DNA of 12,621 nt from JAGTVB01 sp964624765 (lineage in GTDB: Bacteria > Pseudomonadota > Gammaproteobacteria > HK1). A program made the translations under genes and the position numbers. The stretch covers positions 1-12,621 of the forward strand of contig CAZUZO010000106.1 of the NCBI GenBank assembly GCA_964624765.1, given 5' to 3'. The notes beneath the pieces were generated by a model that was not told the origin of the DNA, searched no databases, and was given only the letters and a program-made list of their open reading frames with translations. Of this stretch, positions 7,376-12,621 are shown piece by piece. The first letter of the stretch is position 1, and the number at the start of each line of letters is the position of its first letter.

Positions 7376-7569
7376 ACGGGATCATCGGCTATCTTTCACC
7401 GACAGCAGCTGGGCCCTGCTTTGCCCCTCGGCATTTTACTGGCCGCAGCTGGAGCATTCGGTAAGGCGTAGGGCATCGTTTCGGCAGCTTGACCCGCTTT
7501 GCCTTTGGAGCAGCCGACCCGTGGGGCAGGAAGCCGTGAAGACGTCCCTTTCGTTGGATCCGGCATCCT
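7376..7569. other. Unusually long fliQ-fliR gap with repeat-like, potentially structured sequence
   Basis: fliQ and fliR normally abut or overlap; here about 200 bases separate two complete genes. I see no credible coding sequence in the gap. Two related units lie in it. Seen on the minus strand, both contain GGCAAAGC followed by a hairpin: unit A (7503-7483) pairs GGC and AGC with GCT and GCC, and unit B (7431-7399) pairs CCGA with TCGG around an AGCAG/CTGCT stem. The motif after the hairpin is GAAACGATG in A and GAAAGATAGCCGATG in B. Read on the plus strand, unit A includes GCATCGTTTCGGC (7473-7485), which also occurs after fliA in the opposite orientation. This could be a dispersed repeat that inserted in the operon, or an RNA element affecting fliR expression. 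It matches no RNA class I can name. Confidence 0.5.
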
Positions 7570-7839
7570 TTAGCCCAAAAAATACGGTATTTCCTCCAAC
7601 AGTCGGCGCGTATAGTCGATCATGAGTCCCAGCATCCAACTCCCCCCCCACATAATGACCAAGACCGTTATCAGCAACTTTGGAATGAAGCTCAACGTCA
7701 TTTCGTTGATCTGGGTTGCGGCCTGGAACATGCTGACCAATAAGCCGACTGCCAAGGCTGGCAGTAACAACACGAGAATGAGCGCCAAGGTGACCTCAAG
7801 GGCGTGTTGACCAACCGTCATGACTGTCTCTGGCGTCAT
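7570..7839 (-). CDS. fliQ: Flagellar export gate protein FliQ
   Basis: FliQ is a small two-helix inner-membrane protein of the FliPQR export pore. From the ATG at 7839 the product has 89 residues, exactly the common family length. It begins MTPETVMTVGQHALEVTLAL, followed by the conserved loop VSMFQAATQINEMTLSFIPK between the two hydrophobic helices, and ends YTRRLLEEIPYFLG. A TTG two codons upstream (7845) is in frame but less likely. The start lies 14 bases after the fliP stop. No strong ribosome binding site is visible, so coupling to fliP is likely. The C-terminus is intact, so the long gap that follows is not caused by truncation of fliQ. Confidence 0.95.
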   Translation of the reverse strand: MTPETVMTVGQHALEVTLALILVLLLPALAVGLLVSMFQAATQINEMTLSFIPKLLITVLVIMWGGSWMLGLMIDYTRRLLEEIPYFLG

Positions 7840-7853
7840 CTGCAAGACCGGCG

Positions 7854-8594
7854 CTAAACGTTAAAGCTGGAAGCCAAAGTGCCTACCACTAAAGCCCAAC
7901 CGTCCACCAACACGAACAGCATGATCTTAAAGGGAAGCGAAATGATTAATGGAGAAAGCATCATCATACCCATCGACATCAGCACGCTGGCAACCACGAG
8001 ATCGATAATCAAGAACGGAATAAAGATAAGAAAGCCAATCTGAAAAGCCGTCTTCAGCTCGCTGATGACAAAGGCGGGCATGATCAGGGCGAATGAAAGC
8101 TCTTCGGGTGAGCTCAGTGTGTCTTCTTGGCCGGCAATGCGCGCAAAGAGCGTGAGATCCGGCTCTCGAGTATGGGCCAGCATGAAACGAGTCAACGGCT
8201 CGCCGGCGTTGGTCAGCGCCTCTCGGAAGCCGATCTGTTCGGAAAGATAGGGTTGCAGGGCATCTTGATTGATCTGCTCCAACACCGGCGTCATCACGAA
8301 CAGCGTCAAGAAAAGCGCCAGACCCACGAGAACTTGGGTCGATGGCGTCTGAGCAGTTCCCAAGGCTTGGCGCAAAATGGCCAGCACCACGATGATCCGC
8401 GTGAAGGCCGTCATCATGATCAGCGCCGCGGGTAGCAGCGTGAGCCCGCTCATCAATGCCAGCAGTTGTAGGCTCAGACTGTAAGTCTGGCCGCCGTCGC
8501 TTGCGGTGGTCACAGAAAGCGCCTGCAGACCCGGCTGCCCCGCCGCGGCAACCGGAAGGGCCAGCATCAGCACCGCCATGAACAACCTGGGCAT
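7854..8594 (-). CDS. fliP: Flagellar export gate protein FliP
   Basis: FliP forms a pentamer at the heart of the flagellar protein export pore. The product has 246 residues with a cleavable signal peptide (MPRLFMAVLMLALPVAAAGQ, cut probably after AAA near residue 18). Hydrophobic segments lie at about 42-72, 86-103, 183-206 and 212-240. Both family signatures are present: PAFVISELKTAFQIGF (173-188) and PFLIIDLVVASVLMSMGM (193-210). A periplasmic loop spans about 104-165. The ATG is 6 bases after the fliO stop, a spacing typical for these genes. Nothing unusual is seen in length or motifs. Confidence 0.98.
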   Translation of the reverse strand: MPRLFMAVLMLALPVAAAGQPGLQALSVTTASDGGQTYSLSLQLLALMSGLTLLPAALIMMTAFTRIIVVLAILRQALGTAQTPSTQVLVGLALFLTLFVMTPVLEQINQDALQPYLSEQIGFREALTNAGEPLTRFMLAHTREPDLTLFARIAGQEDTLSSPEELSFALIMPAFVISELKTAFQIGFLIFIPFLIIDLVVASVLMSMGMMMLSPLIISLPFKIMLFVLVDGWALVVGTLASSFNV

Positions 8595-8600
8595 GGGATT

Positions 8601-9032
8601 TCAGGCGTGCCGGCCGCGCTTGAGAGCGGCGCTCAGCAATGATGAAAAGCCAGAGGAGGAACGCGCAGGCACGGATACCATATCGATTGGCCGCTCCAGC
8701 ACGTGCAGGGTCTGGATGCGACCCGGGGCCACGCTCACCAGCAACTGGCAATCCCCCACCTGCAACAGCACGATCCGCTCCCGCGGTCCTATAGAAATCG
8801 CGGACAGGACTCTAAATGGACCATCGGTTCCGGTCTGGAAGCGGGAAACGCTGCCCAACAGCCACGCCGCGGCCAGTATGCTCACCAAAACGACGAGCAA
8901 ACCGAGCGTGACCCGGACCAGATAGCCGGTTCCGAGCTCCGGTACCACTGCCGAATCACCGACCGTCTGGGCCCAGACCGGATGCCATAAGTTGATCGCG
9001 GCAAACGGCAGTAAAAGTAGCCGCCACGCCAT
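8601..9032 (-). CDS. fliO: Flagellar export apparatus protein FliO
   Basis: FliO is a poorly conserved bitopic membrane protein that helps assemble and stabilise FliP in the export gate. The 143-residue product has a hydrophobic N-terminal stretch ending AQT (residues 1-23), which looks like a signal peptide. One membrane helix follows at about 36-60 (GYLVRVTLGLLVVLVSILAA), then a cytoplasmic domain with the family pattern FRVLSAISIGPRERIVLLQVGDCQLLVSVAPGRIQTLHVL at about 73-112. An in-frame stop two codons before the ATG limits the start. GGGAG lies about 11 bases upstream, a weak ribosome binding site. The gene sits in its usual place between fliN and fliP, though 107 bases separate it from fliN. 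Confidence 0.92.
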   Translation of the reverse strand: MAWRLLLLPFAAINLWHPVWAQTVGDSAVVPELGTGYLVRVTLGLLVVLVSILAAAWLLGSVSRFQTGTDGPFRVLSAISIGPRERIVLLQVGDCQLLVSVAPGRIQTLHVLERPIDMVSVPARSSSGFSSLLSAALKRGRHA

Positions 9033-9139
9033 AGGCTAAGCCGCTCCCAGGCGCCCGTAAGCACCGCCGGCCTCAGCGCTCCAAGGAACAGCTGCATCGA
9101 TACCGACCGGCTTATGTCCAGGGTTTCGGCGCCGTCGCT

Positions 9140-9586
9140 TCATCGCAATTTCTTAATCCGTTCTTGAGCACTGACGACGTCAGTCACCCGAATGCCAAAT
9201 TTCTCGTTGACCATCACCACTTCACCATGCGCCACCAAGGTGCCGTTGACCAACACATCCAACGGCTCACCGGCAAACCGGTCTAGCTCGACAACCGATC
9301 CCTGATTGAGCTGTAGGAGATTACGAATGCTGATCTTGGTCTGACCGATCTCCATGGAAAGGGTGACGGGGATCTCGAGTATGCTATCGAGGTTACCCTG
9401 CGACGTTTCGGTCCTCGGCTCGGATTCGAAGTGATCCAGTTGCGCTGGCGTGTACGGCTCGGCCTCAGTCCGCGCCCCACCGACGGCTCGAGCCGCCCCC
9501 CCTTCGGTTTGCGCCTGTTCTTCCAAGGCCTTCGCCCAATCATCGGTCCCCCCAGTGCTCTCGGGGTGAGCAGACTGGTCATTCAT
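9140..9586 (-). CDS. fliN: Flagellar motor switch protein FliN
   Basis: FliN forms the lower part of the cytoplasmic C-ring with FliM and binds the export ATPase regulator FliH and CheY. From the ATG at 9586 the product has 148 residues: a variable acidic N-terminus (MNDQSAHPESTGGTDDWAKA onward, about 1-62) and a C-terminal SpoA domain at about 66-145, with LDSILEIPVTLSMEIGQTK, LQLNQGSVVELDRFAGEPLD, VLVNGTLVAHGEVV and FGIRVTDVVS. The frame remains open 41 codons further upstream, but that part lies inside fliM and reads as non-family sequence. The chosen ATG overlaps the fliM stop by 8 bases (ATGAATGA), with a GGGGGT tract 5-6 bases before it. Coupled translation with FliM would suit C-ring stoichiometry. 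Confidence 0.97.
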   Translation of the reverse strand: MNDQSAHPESTGGTDDWAKALEEQAQTEGGAARAVGGARTEAEPYTPAQLDHFESEPRTETSQGNLDSILEIPVTLSMEIGQTKISIRNLLQLNQGSVVELDRFAGEPLDVLVNGTLVAHGEVVMVNEKFGIRVTDVVSAQERIKKLR

Positions 9587-10598
9587 GTGAACCCCCGGTG
9601 GCCGCCAGTTTGAAGGAAGGCGACACCGATTTGATAGTGTGTATGACCTTGAGGGCCAAGTTGCCTCGCGAATTCCCCAGCTGGCCCCGGAATACTGGGA
9701 TTTCATCAACTCTGGCTAGAAAGGTTTCCGGAAATTCGATGGGGATCACATCGCCGGGTTTGAGTGCTAGTAACTCGCGCAGGGTCACTACGGTTCCCAC
9801 CAGTCGCACGGACAACTGCACTTCGGCCGTCTCGATTTCTTCGCGCAAGGACTGACTCCAGCGTTCATCGTGCTCACTGCGATCAGTTTGGAAACCGGTA
9901 TTGAGTATTTCTCGAATGGGCTCGACCATTGTGTACGGCAAAGCAATGTGGAAATCCCCGCCGCCGCCTTCCAAGTCGATACTGAAGACCGACACGATGA
10001 CCACTTCGCTGGGGCTCACGATGCTGGCAAACTGAGGATTGATCTCGGATCCGATGTGATCGAATTTCACCGGCAACACGGGGGCCCAAGCCTCGACAAG
10101 GTCCGCAAACACCCGCTCCAAGATCATGGCGACGATGCGCAGCTCAGTGGGAGTAAAATCGCGCCCCTCGATCTTCACCTGGAAGCGCCCGTTACCGCCA
10201 AAAAAATTATCCACCGCAAAAAAAATGAGTTTTGGATCGAGCGTAAACAGAGCGGTTCCCCGCAACGGCCGGATGCGTACCAGATTCAGGTTGGCAGGCG
10301 CGAAAAGACTGTGTACATACTCAGAAAATTTGAGCATTTGTACACTACGAACGGTCACTTCCGGCGTGCGCCTTAGCAAATTGAAAAGACTGATGCGAAG
10401 ATGGCGAGCAAAGCGCTCGTTGATCATTTCCAGGGTTGGCAAACGGCCCCGGACGATGCGGTCCTCGCTGGTAAAATCGTAAGGACGAACCTCACCATCG
10501 TGGGCTGTCTCGCCACCATCGGTCGCGACATCACCGCTATCAACCCCCTGCAGTAAGGCATCTATCTCTTCTTGGGTGAGAACATCAGCGCTCGCCAT
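9579..10598 (-). CDS. fliM: Flagellar motor switch protein FliM
   Basis: FliM is the C-ring protein that binds phosphorylated CheY and reverses motor rotation. The 339-residue product has the N-terminal CheY-binding segment VLTQEEIDALLQGVD (6-20), a flexible linker (about 21-38), the middle CheC-like domain (about 40-235) with the GGNGR motif (134-138, the family's GGxGR that contacts FliG), and a C-terminal SpoA domain (about 255-325) with LKPGDVIPIEFPE. The intact CheY-binding helix shows that the motor is still built for chemotactic control although no che genes lie here. The ATG is 3 bases after the fliL stop, and the end overlaps fliN by 8 bases. Confidence 0.98.
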   Translation of the reverse strand: MASADVLTQEEIDALLQGVDSGDVATDGGETAHDGEVRPYDFTSEDRIVRGRLPTLEMINERFARHLRISLFNLLRRTPEVTVRSVQMLKFSEYVHSLFAPANLNLVRIRPLRGTALFTLDPKLIFFAVDNFFGGNGRFQVKIEGRDFTPTELRIVAMILERVFADLVEAWAPVLPVKFDHIGSEINPQFASIVSPSEVVIVSVFSIDLEGGGGDFHIALPYTMVEPIREILNTGFQTDRSEHDERWSQSLREEIETAEVQLSVRLVGTVVTLRELLALKPGDVIPIEFPETFLARVDEIPVFRGQLGNSRGNLALKVIHTIKSVSPSFKLAATGGSHE

Positions 10599-10601
10599 GC
10601 C

Positions 10602-11117
10602 TTACTGCATCACTAGACTGGTGAAATAGACGGCTTCGACTCCCTTCTTGCCGGATTGCTCTTCTAACACTCTTTGGATGGTTGCCAGAGTTTCCTGGAT
10701 CAACTTCTCTTTGCCTTCCCGGGAATCGAGCTCTTCGGAAGACTGACTGCTGAAGAGCAGGATCAATTGGCTACGAATCACAGGCATGTGTTGCTTGAGC
10801 AACTCTCTTACCTCGGCCTGACGGGTCATCACCTCTACCGAGATTTGCAGAAAACGGGGCCCGCGGCTGCCTTGAAAATTCACCGTAAATGGCGGAGCCA
10901 AGTCCACGTAGATAGCCTCGCCACGAGGTTTCTGCAATTCACCCTCGGACTCGATGCCTTGACTACTTAAGGACCTTGCCATCCAGTAGAAACCCACGCC
11001 ACCTGCCAAGGCAATCAGGCTGCCGATCACCAGTGCCACGAGCAGAATCAACCGCCCCTTAGACGAGCTGCCCGCCGCCTTTTGTGAACCCGCTTTTCCT
11101 TGGCCGTCGCCATTCAT
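10602..11117 (-). CDS. fliL: Flagellar basal body-associated protein FliL
   Basis: FliL is an inner-membrane protein that surrounds or stabilises the stators and supports torque. From the ATG at 11117 the product has 171 residues: a short polar cytoplasmic N-terminus (1-21), one membrane helix (about 22-46, RLILLVALVIGSLIALAGGVGFYW) and a periplasmic SPFH-like domain with AIYVDLAPPFTVNFQ (69-82), RFLQISVEVMTR (88-99) and the conserved C-terminal end VEAVYFTSLVMQ. The frame is open to a TTG at 11195, but that codon lies upstream of the predicted sigma-54 start site and adds residues unlike FliL. The ribosome binding site is weak (GGGG about 13 bases upstream). The gene is first of the fliL-to-flhB run and ends 3 bases before fliM. 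Confidence 0.94.
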   Translation of the reverse strand: MNGDGQGKAGSQKAAGSSSKGRLILLVALVIGSLIALAGGVGFYWMARSLSSQGIESEGELQKPRGEAIYVDLAPPFTVNFQGSRGPRFLQISVEVMTRQAEVRELLKQHMPVIRSQLILLFSSQSSEELDSREGKEKLIQETLATIQRVLEEQSGKKGVEAVYFTSLVMQ

Positions 11118-11157
11118 GGTTTCATCGTGCCCCAGGCAATGCTGTATTGGCGTTTGA

Positions 11158-11173
11158 GGCAAGCCGTATGCCA
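11158..11173 (-). promoter_or_regulatory. Predicted sigma-54 promoter for fliL operon
   Basis: On the minus strand this 16-base site reads TGGCATACGGCTTGCC. It matches the sigma-54 consensus TGGCACGN4TTGCW at TGGCA and TTGC, with exactly 10 bases between the -24 GG and the -12 GC. The predicted start, about 12 bases beyond the -12 C, falls near 11147, giving a leader of about 30 bases before the fliL ATG at 11117. In Pseudomonas and Vibrio the corresponding middle-class flagellar operons depend on sigma-54 with an enhancer-binding protein such as FleQ/FlrC, so the placement makes sense. Confidence 0.68.
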
Positions 11174-11203
11174 TACCTGAAGCGGTCCGAATCAAGGGCG
11201 AAG

Positions 11204-11548
11204 TTAGGCATCGGCGAGAGATGACAATAGTTTGACGATGCTAGCGTCAAGTTGGTGCAAGCACCGCACGATGACGTCAGTCAGTTGACGCGCCTTGGCA
11301 ACCGGAGGCAGCGATCTCGAACGGGGGGCGGCCAAGGTGCGAGGGATAGCCCCGCTGGCTGATCCGGGTTTTTCAGGTCGGTAGATCGTCTTCGGGGTGA
11401 CGGCTGATTCGGGCAGGCACCGGTGAGGGGGCTCGATGGGGTCCAAGTAGGGCTTGCTCTGAGGAGCGAGCCGTTGTGCCTTCTGCCGCCCGACGCCGTA
11501 ATACCACTGCCGGAAGGTACACTGGCTCGGGTCCGGCTGAATATCCAA
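11204..11548 (-). CDS. Hypothetical small protein between fliK and fliL
   Basis: This 114-codon open frame fills most of the space between fliK and fliL. I do not recognise it. It begins with TTG (LDIQPDPSQCTFRQWYYGVG) 2 bases after the fliK stop, without a clear ribosome binding site, and ends ARQLTDVIVRCLHQLDASIV then KLLSSLADA, which could form one amphipathic helix. The middle is rich in proline, serine and arginine (residues about 35-80) and probably disordered. There is no signal peptide or membrane segment. Codon third positions lean to G/C, much as in the neighbours, which mildly supports coding. It is not a frameshifted tail of FliK, because FliK already ends in a family-like GIVDRYV. 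It may be a lineage-specific accessory protein or simply non-coding spacer. Confidence 0.35.
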   Translation of the reverse strand: MDIQPDPSQCTFRQWYYGVGRQKAQRLAPQSKPYLDPIEPPHRCLPESAVTPKTIYRPEKPGSASGAIPRTLAAPRSRSLPPVAKARQLTDVIVRCLHQLDASIVKLLSSLADA

Positions 11549-11550
11549 TA

Positions 11551-12564
11551 TCAGACATACCGATCGACGATCCCCGTCGAACCCCTCTGCGTCGCCAACA
11601 AGCCCGTTTCACCTTTACGGTCAAGGTCGTCACCTTCGACCCCAGAAAGCACTCGGTACAAGCGATCAGCACCCCCATCGCCGGTTCCCCCTCCATGGGC
11701 ATCGGTAGAGAATCCGTTGGAACTCGATACGTCGACATTGACGAGCGTCACCCCGGTTTCCGCTAGCAGCTCGCGAAGCCTGGGAAGCGTCGCCTCGATC
11801 GCCTCGCGTACCGCACTGTGGTGTACGCCGATGGCGATATGGGCATCGTTCTGTTGCAACGCCATGCGCACGTTGAGCAATCCAAGCTCCGGTGGGTTGA
11901 GGCGTAATTCCACATACTGGCGGTTCTCTTTCGCCATCCACACCAGCCGACTGCCGAAATCCTCAGCCCAGCGGGCCACATCGAGCTGCGGCGAGTCAGT
12001 GAAGCGCGCAGAGACTATCGGCATCGGTCCCTGGCCCTGGGACACTGTGGTCGGGGTTATCGAGAGCCCCACGATGTCTGAACCGTCTGGTTCAAAAGCC
12101 CCTGCTGAAGAGCCAGGAGACAGAAGGCTCACCTCGTCGGGGAAAGCCAGCAAGGGTGAGCGTCCCTGGCCCCTAGCGCCAACATCCCCTGATGCACCGA
12201 GCCCCAAGCGAGATAACCCCGCGGCGTCCACCAGAGACTCCATGGGTAAGTTTGAGCCACTTAGCATCGAGATCGAGTCGGTGGGCACAGGAACCACCAT
12301 GCCATGACCGCTTCGATGAAGCTCATGCGGCCCCTGATGGCCGGTGAAGACGCCAAAGGTCTGCGCACTCGTCACAGCGCTTGAGCCATTGGCATCAGGT
12401 ATCCCCTGCGCTGCTCCGGTAGAGAGAAAAGCCCCCAGTAAATCAGCGAAAGATAAGCCGGCTGCCGCCCCATTGGCTTCAGTGATAGCAGAATACAGCT
12501 CACCGCTAACCCTTAGTATCGGTAAGGGCTCAACAACCACACTCTGCACAGGTATTGACGCCAT
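11551..12564 (-). CDS. fliK: Flagellar hook-length control protein FliK
   Basis: FliK is exported during hook growth as a molecular ruler, and its C-terminal domain then triggers FlhB to switch substrate specificity. The 337-residue product shows the expected split: a poorly conserved, glycine/serine/alanine-rich, probably disordered N-terminal part (about 1-190) and a conserved C-terminal domain (about 195-285) with WAEDFGSRLVWMAKEN, VELRLNPPELGLLNVRMAL (218-236) and AVREAIEATLPRLRELLAETGVTLVNVDVSS. The protein ends GIVDRYV, similar to the GLVDTYA-type endings common in this family, so the C-terminus is intact. The start ATG at 12564 lacks a strong ribosome binding site. Upstream, towards the window edge, a T-run and GC-rich sequence suggest a transcript end or repeat before fliK. 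Confidence 0.94.
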   Translation of the reverse strand: MASIPVQSVVVEPLPILRVSGELYSAITEANGAAAGLSFADLLGAFLSTGAAQGIPDANGSSAVTSAQTFGVFTGHQGPHELHRSGHGMVVPVPTDSISMLSGSNLPMESLVDAAGLSRLGLGASGDVGARGQGRSPLLAFPDEVSLLSPGSSAGAFEPDGSDIVGLSITPTTVSQGQGPMPIVSARFTDSPQLDVARWAEDFGSRLVWMAKENRQYVELRLNPPELGLLNVRMALQQNDAHIAIGVHHSAVREAIEATLPRLRELLAETGVTLVNVDVSSSNGFSTDAHGGGTGDGGADRLYRVLSGVEGDDLDRKGETGLLATQRGSTGIVDRYV

Positions 12565-12570
12565 GGACTC

Positions 12571-12621
12571 AGAGCTTGTGAAAAAACCGTCGCGAGCGGC
12601 ACGAGAGCAAGGCGGACGGCG
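12571..12621. repeat. Possible partial dispersed repeat or terminator arm upstream of fliK (cut by window edge)
   Basis: Immediately upstream of fliK the minus strand holds a GC-rich run followed by GGTTTTTTC (around 12580-12588) and then the fliK leader. A GC-rich arm followed by a T-run is what the 3' side of an intrinsic terminator for the preceding minus-strand gene would look like, but the other arm is outside the window. The composition (CGAGCGGCACGAGAGC and nearby GC-rich words on the plus strand) also resembles the ends of dispersed palindromic repeats seen in some Gammaproteobacteria. That is from memory and cannot be confirmed here. Confidence 0.3.

Noticed and set aside
7376..7569. 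Cyclic di-GMP-I (GEMM) riboswitch in the fliQ-fliR gap
   Set aside because: Words such as GCAAAGC and GTAGCCG-like pieces recall the class, but the conserved CACGCA start, the GGCAAACC-GAAA hairpin and the tetraloop/receptor order are absent. I cannot support the call by eye.
6990..7625. Plus-strand open frame (211 codons) spanning the fliQ-fliR gap and part of fliR
   Set aside because: More than half lies antisense to fliR. The rest is the repeat-bearing gap, with no family-like protein sequence and no ribosome binding site.
8882..9097. ORF beginning MQLFLGALRPAVL in the fliN-fliO gap
   Set aside because: Most of it overlaps fliO in another frame, and the product has no recognisable features. 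The 107-bp gap itself shows no clear gene or terminator.
9587..9709. Extended 189-residue start for fliN
   Set aside because: The extra 41 residues overlap fliM entirely, resemble no FliN N-terminus and lack a ribosome binding site; the ATG at 9586 fits the family and the overlap pattern.
11551..11738. Frameshift in fliK with its end continuing into the 114-codon ORF
   Set aside because: The FliK C-terminal domain is complete and the protein ends in a typical family-like tail (GIVDRYV), so no frameshift is needed.
11423..12307. Long plus-strand open frame (294 codons) opposite fliK
   Set aside because: It lies antisense to a well-supported fliK and reads as low-complexity serine/proline-rich sequence with no recognisable domain; it is a shadow of GC-biased codons.

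Overview
The window is a flagellar biosynthesis locus, and every confidently identified gene lies on the minus strand. In transcription order (right to left) it holds fliK, a small unrecognised ORF, fliL, fliM, fliN, fliO, fliP, fliQ, fliR, flhB, flhA, flhF, flhG (fleN/ylxH type) and fliA, and then the first 17 codons of a MotA/MotC/PomA-type stator gene cut off by the left edge. This order, with the FlhF/FlhG pair that sets flagellar number and pole followed by sigma-28, is typical of polarly flagellated Gammaproteobacteria (Pseudomonas, Vibrio, Shewanella, Ectothiorhodospiraceae/Chromatiales types). A strong sigma-54-like site before fliL fits that assignment. I cannot name the genus from the sequence.

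Right part (about 11.2-12.6 kb): fliK, the hook-length ruler, is preceded at the window edge by a T-tract and GC-rich arm that could be part of a terminator or dispersed repeat. A 114-codon, proline-rich, TTG-initiated ORF of unknown function follows. Middle part (5.4-11.2 kb): fliL-fliM-fliN-fliO-fliP-fliQ-fliR-flhB encode the stator-associated protein, two C-ring proteins and the export gate. Most junctions are overlaps or gaps of a few bases. The two exceptions are a 107-bp gap between fliN and fliO and a gap of about 200 bp between fliQ and fliR that carries repeat-like, potentially structured sequence. Left part (0.4-5.4 kb): flhA (overlapping flhB), flhF, flhG and fliA, the last three linked by overlaps. 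FlhG has the DQAxxLR motif that stimulates FlhF GTPase activity.

Together these genes supply the export gate (FliPQR-FlhB-FlhA with FliO), the substrate-switch pair (FliK with FlhB), the switch complex (FliM, FliN), the placement system (FlhF, FlhG), the late sigma factor (FliA) and the start of the motor stator. In Pseudomonas, cheYZAB lies between fliA and the stator genes. Here it is absent and only a 336-bp non-coding stretch remains.

I found no previously undescribed system, CRISPR array, RNA gene or intact mobile element. The points most worth a second look are the repeat-bearing fliQ-fliR gap, a related segment after fliA in the opposite orientation, the NPVH (not NPTH) autocleavage motif of FlhB, the sigma-54 site before fliL and the extra ORF between fliK and fliL.
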